64,000 bases of DNA from Alteromonas marina (GCF_000808575.1 NZ_JWLW01000065.1:83767-147766); one strand, 5' to 3'. Positions 27,793 through 39,773 are shown, counted from the first letter of the stretch. Translations and numbers: made by a program. The notes: generated from the letters alone by a model not told the origin.

Positions 27793-28365
27793 ATGAAAAT
27801 AAGTAAGTTAGCTATTAAATCTGTGTTTGTGGCTGCCGTGTTAGCCTTGACGGCGTGCGCTTCGATGGGCGACGGAACTGTTGCTGAAAAGCGACAAGCT
27901 ATTTTAGATATGCAAAATAACGCGCTTGCCCGCCTTTATTCTGAAAAGCCCGATACGCGCTCTCAGGTAAAAGACGCTGCCGGCTACGCCGTATTTACCA
28001 ATGCTAACATCAACGTATTCTTTGTGGCGGCGGGCACAGGCTACGGTGTTGTAAACAATAATGTAACCGGCGCAAAAACATATATGAATATGGCCGAAGG
28101 TGGCGTAGGCCTTGGCTTAGGCGCAAAAGATTACCGAATTGTTATGGTTTTCCACACACAAAAAGCGATGAATCACTTTATTGAAAATGGATGGACCGTA
28201 GGTGGTAACGCGGATGTAGCAGCGAAAGCCGGTAACAAAGGCGCATCTGCAGAAGGCGAAGGCTACTTGGGTAACGTCACAGTGTATACTATGACTGAAA
28301 GCGGCCTTACATTACAGGCAACTGTTAAAGGCACGAAATTTTGGGTAGATAAAGAACTAAACTAA
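27793..28365 (+). CDS. YSC84-family lipoprotein
   Basis: A 190-residue exported lipoprotein: signal ending LALTAC with lipidated C22, followed by a YSC84 (lipid/actin-binding-like) domain with AGYAVFTNANINVFFVAAGTGYGVV, GGVGLGLGAKDYRIVMVFHT and GNVTVYTMTESGLTLQATVKGTKFW. The family binds phosphoinositide lipids in eukaryotes; the bacterial role is unknown. RBS AAGGAG is present. A terminator follows at 28418. Confidence 0.85.
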   Translation: MKISKLAIKSVFVAAVLALTACASMGDGTVAEKRQAILDMQNNALARLYSEKPDTRSQVKDAAGYAVFTNANINVFFVAAGTGYGVVNNNVTGAKTYMNMAEGGVGLGLGAKDYRIVMVFHTQKAMNHFIENGWTVGGNADVAAKAGNKGASAEGEGYLGNVTVYTMTESGLTLQATVKGTKFWVDKELN

Positions 28366-28669
28366 TTCTGCCCTAACTATTCCTAACCATATTAGCGATT
28401 AGCGCTCCAACACACCGAAGGCCTCTTGAATGCATGAGGCCTTTTTATTTTTTCTGCACAACTGCCCGCTACCGCTCTAAAACTTTAGGCTGTCTGCATC
28501 ACAGTAATAAGCAGTGTCGTGTTCCCCATAGCTTCTCTTACCACCGCCGTGTATACGAAAGTCTAAATTTAGGGGGAAACCCTCATAACTGAATTGAACA
28601 CTCGTGACTACGCTTTACTTGTAAAAGGCTCGCTTAGCAGCACGCTAAGCCATAAACGAGGGTTTCATC
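28366..28669. other. Intergenic region upstream of the first PEP-CTERM-like gene
   Basis: These 304 bases hold the YSC84 gene terminator (28418-28454), then unassigned sequence, and a 7-bp inverted repeat (GCTTAGC 28632-28638, GCTAAGC 28644-28650) in the probable leader just before the PEP-CTERM-like gene. Confidence 0.5.
28418..28454 (+). terminator. Rho-independent terminator after the YSC84 lipoprotein gene
   Basis: AAGGCCTC and GAGGCCTT form an 8-bp stem with a 10-base loop, followed by TTTATTTTTT. Confidence 0.92.
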
Positions 28670-29659
28670 ATGCAACCACAAAACAACAAAGTGATAAGAG
28701 CAGTAGTAAGAACGATATTAACGAGCGCATTGTTCGCTTCGGCGACGGTAGGCTTTTCAACTAACGCGGCAATAATAGGCAGCAGTTATGGGAATGCAGT
28801 CCATGTCGATCTTTCCATTACAAGTAATGTAGGAGGTATGGTCTCTGCAATCGCTAACTCAACTATCAACTTAGCTCATACCAGCGGTAGTGCTCCTGAA
28901 AATTATTCACAGATTGACACTATCATTGGCGCAAGCGCAGATGCTTCGGGTACGTTGGGCAGCCCCATCGACGTTACAGAGTTTGATGGCGCGCTATCCA
29001 CCGCCATTATTGAAGGCGAATCTCAATCGTCTTTAACGAGTTTTGTTCCGGCAAGCTTTTTTACGTCAGGCCGCGGAACCATAAACGACCTTAATCTTGA
29101 CTTATTTTCAGACTTACTTGGAATAAGTGGCTTTTTAACGCTAAGTGCTGATGTACTTTCCACAGTCTCGCAAATTGACGGAAACGCCACGACCGGCTCA
29201 AACGTGAATCTATCTACAGCAGGTTCATCAGACATCGTGGATGTGGAAGTGAATCTTTGGGGAAATACCGTAACGGCTACTGCACTTGAAAATCAGTCTC
29301 TCTTTGCAGGTTTGAATATCGCTGACTTTGGCTTGGGAATATTTGTTAATGAAGTCGAAACGTCGTGTTCCAACACCTCTTGCACTGAATCGCGCAACGC
29401 GGTTAGAGTATCTTTTGATGATTTCTCACTCAATGCATTTTACGATGCGCTATTCCCTGCTGGCGGGCCGTTAACCGGGCCTGTGTTTAACTTGACCAAC
29501 AACCCGATTGTCAACGGCGAGATCATTTTAGCTAGCTCGTTTGCTACAACCTCTTCTTCAACTGAGGTAAGTGCACCCTCTACGTTTGCAATTTTTATTT
29601 TCGCAGTAGGCTTATTGAGTGCAAGAAGATTTAATAAACACAAAATGCTACAGAAATAA
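28670..29659 (+). CDS. Exported protein with PEP-CTERM-like C-terminal sorting signal
   Basis: The 329-residue protein has a signal peptide (about residues 1-33, ending TNAA), a Ser/Asn/Thr-rich beta-structured body with two cysteines (ETSCSNTSCTES), and a tail of the PEP-CTERM type: VSAPSTFAIF, a hydrophobic helix, then RRFNKHK. Such tails are processed by exosortase. The body matches no family that I recognise. The second protein at 38820 carries the same tail pattern. No exosortase gene is in this window, so it must be elsewhere if functional. Confidence 0.75.
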   Translation: MQPQNNKVIRAVVRTILTSALFASATVGFSTNAAIIGSSYGNAVHVDLSITSNVGGMVSAIANSTINLAHTSGSAPENYSQIDTIIGASADASGTLGSPIDVTEFDGALSTAIIEGESQSSLTSFVPASFFTSGRGTINDLNLDLFSDLLGISGFLTLSADVLSTVSQIDGNATTGSNVNLSTAGSSDIVDVEVNLWGNTVTATALENQSLFAGLNIADFGLGIFVNEVETSCSNTSCTESRNAVRVSFDDFSLNAFYDALFPAGGPLTGPVFNLTNNPIVNGEIILASSFATTSSSTEVSAPSTFAIFIFAVGLLSARRFNKHKMLQK

Positions 29660-29670
29660 CGTTTGAAAAT

Positions 29671-29719
29671 CTCAAGGCAGAAGGAGCAAGTCTACGGTTT
29701 CTCTCTTTCTTGCCTTGAG
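29671..29719. repeat. Inverted repeat after the PEP-CTERM-like gene
   Basis: CTCAAGGCA (29671-29679) and TGCCTTGAG (29711-29719) are a perfect 9-bp inverted pair separated by 31 bases, with GAG/CTC inside able to extend pairing. There is no T run, so it may be an mRNA 3' stabiliser or weak terminator. Confidence 0.45.
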
Positions 29720-29737
29720 AATCATATCGCTCACATT

Positions 29738-29938
29738 TTACTGAGCACGGTTTTCCTCAATCTGCATCCACTGTGCTCTTGTACAATTCTCGAGAAGCTC
29801 AAATGCTTCAACAACCATATCTTCTCCTTGTATAAATGGATGTGCCTGATTATCTTTCCTATCCGTTAACGCCTTAAGCTTATCTCTTGTTCCGTCTCTT
29901 CCAGGGTGATTTGACAAAAATACATCAATATTTTGCAT
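29738..29938 (-). CDS. Small hypothetical protein upstream of the orphan parA
   Basis: An unrecognised 66-residue charged protein (from MQNIDVFLSNHPGRDG to EENRAQ), divergent from parA. A longer start at 30013 would overlap the parA start on the other strand by 24 bases and is less likely. No clear ribosome site was found, so this gene is uncertain, although composition looks protein-like. Confidence 0.35.
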   Translation of the reverse strand: MQNIDVFLSNHPGRDGTRDKLKALTDRKDNQAHPFIQGEDMVVEAFELLENCTRAQWMQIEENRAQ

Positions 29939-29989
29939 AAGGACTTTTAATTGGGCATATTTTAAACACAACTGACGAAGGGATTTCTT

Positions 29990-30763
29990 ATGATAATCGT
30001 GGTGTTTAATCAAAAAGGCGGCGTAGGCAAATCGACCATTAGCACCAATTTAGCTGCGCAAAGCGCTAAGCTGGGTCATAAGACCTTATTGGTAGACTTA
30101 GACGCTCAGGGAAATAGTACTCACTACGTGGGATTTAACGTCAGTGAAAAAAGCCTTACCGTGGCCGATATGTTCAAACAAGTGGTTGGCATTTTCAGAA
30201 CAGCCAAGAAGCCTAACGCGTTCGTGCATGCAACGCCTTATGAAAACCTCTTCGTTATGCCTTCTTCTCCTGCGTTGGCAGAAGTCGAGCGAGAGCTCGA
30301 GTCACGATACAAAATTTTTAAACTTAAAGACGCGTTAAAGGAGTTAAAAGACGAATTCGACAACATTTTTATCGACACGCCTCCTAATTTTAATTTTTAT
30401 TCTAAAGCGGCACTTATTGCTGCTGATGGCTTTTGCGTCCCCTTTGATTGCGACGACTTCTCGGCACAGGCAATTGAGCGTTTACTTGAAAATGCAATGG
30501 AACTAAAAGAAGACCACAACCCTCAACTGCGTTTGTTGGGTATTGTTGTTAATCAATTCAATAGCCAAGCAAAGCTTCCAAGAGAGTTAATTGAGACACT
30601 TAAGCAGCAAGATTTGCCAGTGTTAGAAAGTTATATAAGTGCCACGGTAAAAGTGAAAGAGTCTCACTCTAAGCGAATGCCGCTGCCTTTCTACTTACCT
30701 AAGCACAAAGTGACGAATCAAATTGCGGCTTTATTTGAAGAACTCAATGCGAGCAAAACCTAA
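29990..30763 (+). CDS. Orphan ParA/MinD-family ATPase
   Basis: A 257-residue deviant-Walker ATPase: KGGVGKST (residues 9-16, with K9 and K14), DLDAQGN for Walker A', and IFIDTPPNF for Walker B. Such proteins position DNA or protein cargo along a chromosome or pole. No parB, plasmid partition gene or chemotaxis cluster is adjacent, so the cargo is unknown; it resembles ParA proteins of the chromosome-encoded 'orphan' type. The start ATG precedes the conserved IIVVFNQKGG directly. Confidence 0.88.
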   Translation: MIIVVFNQKGGVGKSTISTNLAAQSAKLGHKTLLVDLDAQGNSTHYVGFNVSEKSLTVADMFKQVVGIFRTAKKPNAFVHATPYENLFVMPSSPALAEVERELESRYKIFKLKDALKELKDEFDNIFIDTPPNFNFYSKAALIAADGFCVPFDCDDFSAQAIERLLENAMELKEDHNPQLRLLGIVVNQFNSQAKLPRELIETLKQQDLPVLESYISATVKVKESHSKRMPLPFYLPKHKVTNQIAALFEELNASKT

Positions 30764-30778
30764 CGCTAACAAGTTTCG

Positions 30779-31018
30779 CTAAACATCAATATCAATATGC
30801 TTAAGCCCACCCTCGCTGTTACCTCGCTCTTTATCTTTCGAGTTTTCAGCTGATTTTTCGATAATCTCAGTTCGCTTCACGTCTTGAAACTGATCGCGCT
30901 CTTCTTCACTGAAATGCTCGGACTTTTTGGTCTTTTGCACTTTCTTCACGCGGTCGTCCGTCTCAATCGGCACTTTTGTGTTGCGAGGCAAAATGGGAAA
31001 CAGTAGATCGTTGCTCAT
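30779..31018 (-). CDS. Small charged hypothetical protein
   Basis: A 79-residue, Lys/Glu-rich, likely disordered protein with a conserved-looking opening MSNDLLFPILPRNTK. The ATG at 31018 sits four bases after a strong GGAGGG ribosome site, which supports it as real; the frame's earlier ATG at 31039 lies before that site. It is convergent with the orphan parA gene. Function unknown. Confidence 0.6.
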   Translation of the reverse strand: MSNDLLFPILPRNTKVPIETDDRVKKVQKTKKSEHFSEEERDQFQDVKRTEIIEKSAENSKDKERGNSEGGLKHIDIDV

Positions 31019-31163
31019 ACGCCCTCCAGAAGTTTGCATTTGTCTCTATAACTTATCGGCAACGAGTTGCCTAAAATTACGGTTCAAAACTAATTCATAA
31101 CGAATTGTTTTATTATATACACATTAAATTAGAGTTAATGTGCCAAAAGAGTTCACTTTAGCC

Positions 31164-31192
31164 TTGCAAATCCTAATTCAAAACGCTAATGT
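31164..31192 (+). promoter_or_regulatory. Probable his operon promoter
   Basis: TTGCAA (31164-31169) and TAATGT (31187-31192) are spaced by exactly 17 bases, a sigma-70-type pair. Transcription would start near 31199, about 30 bases before the leader peptide ATG. Found by inspection. Confidence 0.65.
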
Positions 31193-31228
31193 TTCAGCCG
31201 TTCGAAATTAGGAATTAAAATTTTCAAA

Positions 31229-31273
31229 ATGATCAACTGCGCGACGAAACATCACCATCACCACAAAGCATAA
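31229..31273 (+). CDS. hisL: his operon leader peptide HisL
   Basis: A 14-residue reading frame MINCATKHHHHHKA ending in TAA, too short for ordinary gene finding. Five consecutive His codons (residues 8-12) make ribosome progress depend on charged tRNA-His. It sits between the predicted promoter and the alternative hairpins at 31289-31367, upstream of hisG, the classical attenuation arrangement. Purine-rich GGAATTAAAA precedes it. Confidence 0.93.
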   Translation: MINCATKHHHHHKA

Positions 31274-31288
31274 CCTTTCAGGTTCGTG

Positions 31289-31313
31289 CTGGAAGGTCTA
31301 TGTATCCTTCCAG
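31289..31313 (+). promoter_or_regulatory. His leader hairpin competing with the attenuator
   Basis: CTGGAAGG (31289-31296) pairs with CCTTCCAG (31306-31313). The second arm (CCTTCC) can instead pair with GGAAGG at 31344-31349, which is part of the terminator stem, so this hairpin and the antiterminator fold are mutually exclusive, as in enterobacterial his leaders. Confidence 0.85.
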
Positions 31314-31337
31314 TGGCGCAGATAAAACAATTTCTCG

Positions 31338-31367
31338 ACCCTCGGAAGGAAACTTCCGGGGGTTTTT
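31338..31367 (+). terminator. his operon attenuator terminator
   Basis: ACCCTCGGAAG and CTTCCGGGGGT form an 11-bp stem with one G-T pair around GAAA, followed by TTTTT. It ends 50 bases before hisG and is expected to stop transcription when His is plentiful. Confidence 0.92.
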
Positions 31368-31417
31368 CGTTTTAGGCGCAATCAAAAGTTAAAACACAAC
31401 GTGTAAGGAACGTTTCA

Positions 31418-32320
31418 ATGAGTAACAGCAAAAGACTTCGAATTGCCGTACAGAAATCAGGTCGATTGAGCGATGACAGCATTGCCCTACTGAAAGCTAT
31501 AGGCATTAAACTCAATATTCGTGATCGCCTGCTGATTGCGCATTCTACGAACCAGCCTATTGATTTGCTTCGCGTGCGTGACGACGATATTCCAGGTCTT
31601 GTTATGGATGGTGTAGTAGACCTAGGCTTTATTGGCGAAAATGAGCTAGAAGAGAAAATGCTAGAGCGTAAAGCTGCGGGCAAGCCATTCGAATATGAAG
31701 TATTGCGTCGTCTAGACTACGGCGGCTGCCGCCTGTCTATTGCGGTACCTAATGAGATGGATTATCAAGGAATCCAGTCGCTAGAAGGCAAAAAAGTAGC
31801 AACAACTTACCCCTACCTACTTGAGCGCTACTTCAAAGAACAGGGCATAAATGCAAAGGCTGTAATGCTACAAGGTTCTGTGGAAGTGGCCCCACGAGCA
31901 GGTGTAGCTGACGCTATCTGTGACCTTGTATCTACCGGTGCAACCCTTGAAGCTAACGGTCTTGTTGAAAAAGACGTTATTTTCCGTAGTAAAGCGGTAC
32001 TTATTAAGCGCGCTGATGGCGAGCTTAGCGACGAGAAAGAAACACTGGTTAACCGACTAATGCCACGTGTTGATGGCGTGTTACTAGCAAAAGAAAGCAA
32101 GTACATCATGCTACACGCACCAAAAGCGTATTTAGAGCAGGTGAAAAGCCTACTTCCAGGTGCTGAAAATCCAACGGTGCTGCCACTTGCTGGAAATGAA
32201 GAGCAAGTTGCTATCCACGTTGTTTCTACAGAAACCTTATTCTGGGAAACCATGGAGAAACTTAAAGCCCTTGGTTGTAGCTCTATTCTTGTAATGCCAA
32301 TCGAAAAAATGATGGGCTAA
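31418..32320 (+). CDS. hisG: ATP phosphoribosyltransferase (long form)
   Basis: First step of histidine synthesis: ATP plus PRPP to phosphoribosyl-ATP, feedback-inhibited by histidine. At 300 residues it is the long, homohexameric HisG with a C-terminal regulatory ACT-like domain (from about residue 225). Visible blocks are [27 protein letters not shown] and [18 protein letters not shown] near the PRPP site. It begins 50 bases after the attenuator. Confidence 0.97.
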   Translation: MSNSKRLRIAVQKSGRLSDDSIALLKAIGIKLNIRDRLLIAHSTNQPIDLLRVRDDDIPGLVMDGVVDLGFIGENELEEKMLERKAAGKPFEYEVLRRLDYGGCRLSIAVPNEMDYQGIQSLEGKKVATTYPYLLERYFKEQGINAKAVMLQGSVEVAPRAGVADAICDLVSTGATLEANGLVEKDVIFRSKAVLIKRADGELSDEKETLVNRLMPRVDGVLLAKESKYIMLHAPKAYLEQVKSLLPGAENPTVLPLAGNEEQVAIHVVSTETLFWETMEKLKALGCSSILVMPIEKMMG

Positions 32321-32333
32321 AAGGCAGGCAATT

Positions 32334-33638
32334 ATGATTACTTGGTCATCTCTTTCGGTAAATGAGAAAAAACAGGCGCTAGCCCGCCCGGCTATGGCCA
32401 ATAGCCAACAGTTAAAGCAGACCGTGGGCGACATTATCGCCCGCGTTGAAAAAGAAGGCGATGAGGCAGTACTGGATTACACACGTAAATTTGACTGCCC
32501 AGACTTAACTAGCCTTGTCCTTTCACAAGAAAACATTGATGCTCTTGCTGCGAAGGTAACGCCAGAGGTAGCAAGTGCTATCGATACTGCGTTCAACAAC
32601 ATAAAAATGTTTCACGAAGCGCAAATGCCTAGTGATATCGCGCTAACCACAACGCCTGGTGTTAAATGCGAGCTGCGCTTCACCGCCCTTGATGCAGTGG
32701 GTCTTTATATTCCAGGCGGCAGCGCGCCGCTTCCTTCTACCGTATTGATGCTAGGCGTACCTGCATTGGTGGCGGGCTGCGAAAATAAGCTACTTTGTAC
32801 TCCACCAAACAAAGAACAGCTTATCGCGCCTGAAATTGCGTATGCGGCCAGAAAATGCGGCATCGACAAGATCTTCTTGTGTGGTGGTGCCCAAGCAATC
32901 GCCGCTATGGCCTTGGGAACAGACAGCGTTCCTCAAGTAGATAAGATTTTTGGCCCGGGTAACAGCTTTGTAACTGAAGCTAAACAGCAAGTAAGCCAAC
33001 GTGCTGATGGTGCAGCTATTGATATGCCGGCCGGCCCATCAGAAGTGTTGGTACTTGCTGATGAGTTCGCAAACCCTGAGTTTGTAGCGGCCGATCTGCT
33101 TTCCCAAGCCGAGCACGGTCCAGACTCGCAGGCTATTTTGGTGTCTAACTGCGCTGCGCTTATTGAAGAAGCAAAAGCCGCGGTTGAACGTCAATTAGCA
33201 ACCCTATCTCGCGCTGAGATTGCACGCCCTGCTATGGAAAATGCGCGTTATATTTTGGCTGATTCCATTGAGCAAGCCATTGAAGCAAGTAACGCCTACG
33301 CCGCTGAGCACTTAATTGTACAAATAGAGAATGCCCGTGATTATTTGCCAAAAATTAAATACGCAGGCTCTATATTCCTAGGCCCGTGGTCACCAGAATC
33401 TGCAGGTGATTACGCGTCGGGCACAAACCACGTACTGCCAACCTATGGCTATGCTAAGAATTACTCTAGCCTTGGATTATTAGACTTTATGCGTCGCTAC
33501 ACTATTCAAGAGCTAAGCGCAGACGGCATGCGTAATTTAGGCCCTGCGATTATGGCACTGGCCGCTGCCGAGGGCTTAGATGCACACGAACAGGCCGTTG
33601 CACTTCGCATGCAGGCACTTAAGCAAGGAGACGCCTAA
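32334..33638 (+). CDS. hisD: Histidinol dehydrogenase
   Basis: Last two steps of the pathway: histidinol to histidine with two NAD+. At 434 residues it shows ALDAVGLYIPGGSAPLPSTVLML, the zinc and catalytic stretch IDMPAGPSEVLVLADEFANPEFVAADLLSQAEHGPDSQ, and SAGDYASGTNHVLPT. Zinc ligands lie in these blocks. The stop and the hisC start share one base (TAATG), so translation is coupled. Confidence 0.97.
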   Translation: MITWSSLSVNEKKQALARPAMANSQQLKQTVGDIIARVEKEGDEAVLDYTRKFDCPDLTSLVLSQENIDALAAKVTPEVASAIDTAFNNIKMFHEAQMPSDIALTTTPGVKCELRFTALDAVGLYIPGGSAPLPSTVLMLGVPALVAGCENKLLCTPPNKEQLIAPEIAYAARKCGIDKIFLCGGAQAIAAMALGTDSVPQVDKIFGPGNSFVTEAKQQVSQRADGAAIDMPAGPSEVLVLADEFANPEFVAADLLSQAEHGPDSQAILVSNCAALIEEAKAAVERQLATLSRAEIARPAMENARYILADSIEQAIEASNAYAAEHLIVQIENARDYLPKIKYAGSIFLGPWSPESAGDYASGTNHVLPTYGYAKNYSSLGLLDFMRRYTIQELSADGMRNLGPAIMALAAAEGLDAHEQAVALRMQALKQGDA

Positions 33639-34717
33639 TGTCGGCACTTATCGATAACCTAATTAACGAAAATTTAGTGCCGCTAAAGCCGTATGAATCG
33701 GCTCGTCGCTTGTTTTCAGGTGGTCAAGACTGGCTTAATGCCAACGAGTCACCTTATGCCAACGAATACAGCGTAGATAGCAGCAACTTTAACCGCTATC
33801 CGTCATGTCAGCCCGAAGCGGTAGTCAGTGGTTACGCAAACTATGCCGGGCTAGACAAATCGCAGCTTATTGTTACCCGCGGCGCAGATGAAGGCATTGA
33901 ACTGCTTATTCGCACCTTCTGCACGCCGGGTAAAGACAGCATTCTGATATGCCCGCCTACCTACGGTATGTATGCAATCAGTGCTGAAACCTGTGATGTG
34001 GGCATTAAGAAAGTGCCGCTTAACGACGACTTTAGCCTTAACGTGAATGCTGTATGCGCTGAAGATGACGTTAACGTGATTTTCATCTGTGCGCCAAATA
34101 ACCCAACCGGTACGCCAGTTGCTCATGAAGACATTAAAACCGTGCTCAATCACTTTGCCGATAAAGCACTGGTTGTTGTAGATGAAGCGTATATTGAGTT
34201 CGATGCCGACAATACGTGGGCAAATGAAATAAACAACTATCCAAACTTGGTGGTACTTCGTACGTTGTCTAAAGCGTTTGCTCTTGCCGGTCTTCGCTGT
34301 GGTTTTACACTTGCTCAGGCACCCGTCATCCAAGCACTACTTAAAGTGATAGCGCCCTATCCCATTCCAGAGCCAGTTGCGCAGATTGCTGCACAAGCAT
34401 TGTCGGCTGAATCGCTAACGTTACTTGAGCTTCAGGTGGCTACTATTAACCGGGAAAAAGAGGCCCTAGCCGAAGCGCTGGAATCTATCGAAGGCTTTGA
34501 ATTAGTGGGTGATAGACGAGCAAACTTTATCTTATTCCGCTACGCAAAAGCGCAAGCCCTAATGCAGTACTTGGTAAGCCAAGGCATGCTTATTCGCGAT
34601 CAATCAAAACAGCTTAACTTACAAAACTGTTTACGCGTAAGCATAGGCACTGAAGAGCAAAACCAGCGTTTAATGCAGCTAATTAACGAATTTAAAAATA
34701 ATGAGGACGCGGCATGA
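33638..34717 (+). CDS. hisC: Histidinol-phosphate aminotransferase
   Basis: A pyridoxal-phosphate aminotransferase, class I/II. At 359 residues it has LNANESP-type opening ([13 protein letters not shown]), the cofactor lysine in [16 protein letters not shown] and the terminal [10 protein letters not shown]. It is overlapped by one base with hisD and its last four bases overlap the hisB start (ATGA). Confidence 0.97.
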   Translation: MSALIDNLINENLVPLKPYESARRLFSGGQDWLNANESPYANEYSVDSSNFNRYPSCQPEAVVSGYANYAGLDKSQLIVTRGADEGIELLIRTFCTPGKDSILICPPTYGMYAISAETCDVGIKKVPLNDDFSLNVNAVCAEDDVNVIFICAPNNPTGTPVAHEDIKTVLNHFADKALVVVDEAYIEFDADNTWANEINNYPNLVVLRTLSKAFALAGLRCGFTLAQAPVIQALLKVIAPYPIPEPVAQIAAQALSAESLTLLELQVATINREKEALAEALESIEGFELVGDRRANFILFRYAKAQALMQYLVSQGMLIRDQSKQLNLQNCLRVSIGTEEQNQRLMQLINEFKNNEDAA

Positions 34718-35783
34718 GTCAGCAAGCCATTTTATTTATTGACCGCGACGGTACACTCGTAGAAGAGCCGCCAGTAGATAAGCAATTAGATAGTTTAGAG
34801 AAGCTTGTTTTCGAGCCAAACGTTATTCCTGTGCTACTTAAACTAAAGGCAGCTGGGTTTAAACTCGTGATGGTAAGTAACCAAGACGGCTTGGGTACAG
34901 ACAGTTTCCCGCAAGAAGACTTCGACAAGCCACACAATGCCATGATGGCCATTTTCGAAAGCCAGGGTGTAGTGTTTGACGACGTGCTTATTTGCCCGCA
35001 CTTCGATGCTGATAACTGCACATGCCGCAAACCCAAGCTTGGCTTAGTACAAGAATACCTGCAGCAAGGCAAAGTGGACTTCACTCGTTCGTTTGTTATT
35101 GGTGACAGAGTTACCGATGTACAGCTTGCTGAAAACATGGGTATTCGCAGCTTTCAGTACAACCGTGAAAGCTTAAACTGGAACGATATTCAGAAAAGCT
35201 TACTTGCGTCTTCACGTATTGCAGAAGTGGTACGTACCACCTCTGAAACTGATATTCGTGTTCGCGTAGATTTGGATTCGCAGGCTAAATCAACCATTCA
35301 AACCGGCATGGGCTTTTTTGACCACATGCTTGACCAAATTGCTACTCACGGTGGTTTTGAATTAAACCTGACTACCAATGGCGATTTGCACATTGACGAT
35401 CACCACAGTGTAGAAGACACCGCGCTTGCCCTTGGTGAAGCGCTTAAAAAGGCACTAGGCGACAAACGCGGTATTGGTCGCTTTGGTTTCGCGTTGCCAA
35501 TGGATGAATGTCGTGCGGAATGTATTATGGACATTTCAAACCGTCCACACCTTAAATTTGATGCTGAATTTAGCCGCGACCAGGTAGGGGAAATGGCCAC
35601 CGAAATGGTGCCGCACTTCTTTTACTCGCTTGCACAAAGCATGGGGCTATCACTGCACCTTTCCACCAGCGAAGGTAATGCACACCACCAAGTAGAAAGC
35701 CTGTTTAAAGTATTTGGCCGTGCGCTACGCCAGGCCATTACGCGCCAGGGTGATGCACTACCTAGCAGTAAAGGAGCCCTGTG

Positions 35784-35784
<1 letters not shown>
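34714..35784 (+). CDS. hisB: Bifunctional histidinol-phosphatase / imidazoleglycerol-phosphate dehydratase
   Basis: A two-domain protein of 356 residues. The N-terminal HAD phosphatase has FIDRDGTL (nucleophile D10 and D12), and CTCRKPKLG holds the zinc cysteines. The C-terminal dehydratase has the metal-binding [17 protein letters not shown] and [21 protein letters not shown] repeats. Typical enterobacterial fusion. It overlaps hisC by four bases and the hisH start by one base. Confidence 0.97.
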
Positions 35785-37940
<2,156 letters not shown>

Positions 37941-37944
<4 letters not shown>

Positions 37945-38558
37945 TCATTACTAACGAAAACAGCAATAAATTAGCTTGGGACAAAATGGACAACCTACTA
38001 CCCGCCATTGTGCAAGACGCACTGTCTGGCAAGGTATTAATGCAGGGCTACATGGACCAAGACGCATTGGCGAAAACCCTTGAAACGGGCAAAGTGACAT
38101 TCTTCAGCCGTTCAAAACAGCGTCTTTGGACCAAGGGTGAAACATCTGGTAACACGCTAGATTTAGTGAGCGTTGCTTGTGACTGCGATCAAGATTCACT
38201 GTTGGTACTTGCCAACCCTAACGGCCCGACATGCCACACTGGTGTTGAAAGCTGTTGGTTCGACGGCAACACACCAGCCTTTACGTTTCTTGCAGATTTA
38301 GAGCGTGTATTGGCTGCCCGTAAAGACGCTGACCCTAAAAGTAGCTATACCGCTAGCCTCTACAACAAAGGCATTAAGCGCATAGCGCAGAAGGTGGGCG
38401 AAGAAGGTGTAGAAACCGCATTGGCGGCTACTGTGCACGACAAAGAAGAGCTTAAAAACGAAGCCGCTGACTTGTTGTACCACTTAACGGTACTGCTTCA
38501 GGCGAGCGATATGTCGTTGAACGATGCACTTGATGTGTTGCGTGAGCGCCATAAATAG
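37941..38558 (+). CDS. hisI: Bifunctional phosphoribosyl-AMP cyclohydrolase / phosphoribosyl-ATP pyrophosphatase
   Basis: Steps two and three of the pathway in one 205-residue fusion. The cyclohydrolase part has [24 protein letters not shown] and the zinc-binding [12 protein letters not shown]...CHTG. The pyrophosphatase part has [29 protein letters not shown], with the acidic metal site. The GTG start lies in the hisF stop overlap. A hairpin follows at 38594. Confidence 0.96.
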
Positions 38559-38593
38559 TAATAGCGACAGCGATCTACGCAGAAGTTAAACTC

Positions 38594-38627
38594 AAGGCCT
38601 CTAAACGTTCACGTATTAGAGGCCTTT
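38594..38627 (+). terminator. Hairpin terminator after the his operon
   Basis: AAGGCCTCTAA and TTAGAGGCCTT form a perfect 11-bp stem with an 11-base loop, followed by only a short T tract (TGAACT), so its strength is uncertain. Confidence 0.75.
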
Positions 38628-38819
38628 GAACTCCTAAATACATCTCCCAACGCTCCTCAAAAAGCTAAACATCGCTCTAAAATTGTCCACTTTTTTTACA
38701 ATGAGTTCGTATTCGCAGAAAAAATCTCATACTTTCAATATGATTACCTGAAGGCATGGATAATGCTTACACTGTGATTGTTTAATTAACAATGTTCACT
38801 AACCACATAAGGATATGTA

Positions 38820-39647
38820 ATGAAAAAAGTACTTTCATGCTTTTTGCTTTTAGGAAGCTTCTCGTCTTTTGCAACAGTCATTCAGTACAATGATTTCTCC
38901 GACACTACGGGGCTTACGCTAAACGGCAACACGCAGGTAGTAAATAACAACCTGCAGCTAACGAATAATATTGCGTGGCAAGGCGGTTCAGTTTTTACCA
39001 CAAATGCAATCTCTCTCATCAACGACTCTTCATTTGCGACAAGCTTTTCTTTCAAAATAGACAATAACAGTTTAGGCGGTGATACTGACGGCTTAGGAGC
39101 AGACGGTCTTGCTTTTGTAATACAGACACAAAATGCAAACGTGGGCGGTGCTGGTGGTGGTTTAGGATATCAGGGTATAAATAATTCAGTTGCGGTTGAG
39201 TTTGATACCTTTAATAACACCAGTTGGGATAATAATAACGGCAACCACGTTGGCATAGGTATTAACGGCAACGTTAATACCTCTAATAACGTCAATGAAC
39301 CATTCCGATTCAATGAAGGCGATGTTTGGAATGTTCTGATAACTTTCGACGGAATTAGCAAGCTTTTCGATGTTTCTTGGTCCATGGAAACCGATTCAAC
39401 GAAAGGAGGTAGCATTTCACGAATTTTAGATGTGGCCTCTATTTTAGGTTCAACCGATGCATTCTTGGGATTCACATCCGGAACAGGCTCCTATGCAAGT
39501 ACTCATGAAATACTTTCGGCCACGTTCACAAATACATCCTCAATACCAACAAACACTCCTGTAAACGCTCCAGCAACCTTTAGCTTAATGATGAGTGCTT
39601 TAGCTTTTTTAGTTTTTCGAAGAAAAAAGCAAATTTTGAGGTCTTAA
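38820..39647 (+). CDS. L-type lectin-like protein with PEP-CTERM-like tail
   Basis: The 275-residue protein has a signal peptide (residues 1-18, ending SFA), a legume-lectin-type beta-sandwich (DGLAFVIQ, GGGLGYQGINNSVAVEFDTFNN and NGNHVGIGIN, the pattern in which these lectins bind calcium and sugar) and a tail VNAPATFSLMMSALAFLVFRRKK like the protein at 28670. It may be a surface-attached carbohydrate-binding protein. It has its own promoter region after the his operon and a strong terminator. Confidence 0.8.
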   Translation: MKKVLSCFLLLGSFSSFATVIQYNDFSDTTGLTLNGNTQVVNNNLQLTNNIAWQGGSVFTTNAISLINDSSFATSFSFKIDNNSLGGDTDGLGADGLAFVIQTQNANVGGAGGGLGYQGINNSVAVEFDTFNNTSWDNNNGNHVGIGINGNVNTSNNVNEPFRFNEGDVWNVLITFDGISKLFDVSWSMETDSTKGGSISRILDVASILGSTDAFLGFTSGTGSYASTHEILSATFTNTSSIPTNTPVNAPATFSLMMSALAFLVFRRKKQILRS

Positions 39648-39734
39648 CTCTCAAAGTGCAGTAATGTTTCTACTTTCAACAACTCGGTAACTAGCGTACT
39701 GATTAAGGCGTTGATTTAAATTACATTCATATAT

Positions 39735-39773
39735 AAAAATGCCCTTCTCGTTTTCTACACGAAGGGCATTTTT
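39735..39773. terminator. Bidirectional terminator between lectin and esterase genes
   Basis: AAAAATGCCCTTC and GAAGGGCATTTTT are a 13-bp perfect inverted repeat with a 13-base loop, giving T runs on both strands between two convergent genes. Confidence 0.93.
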
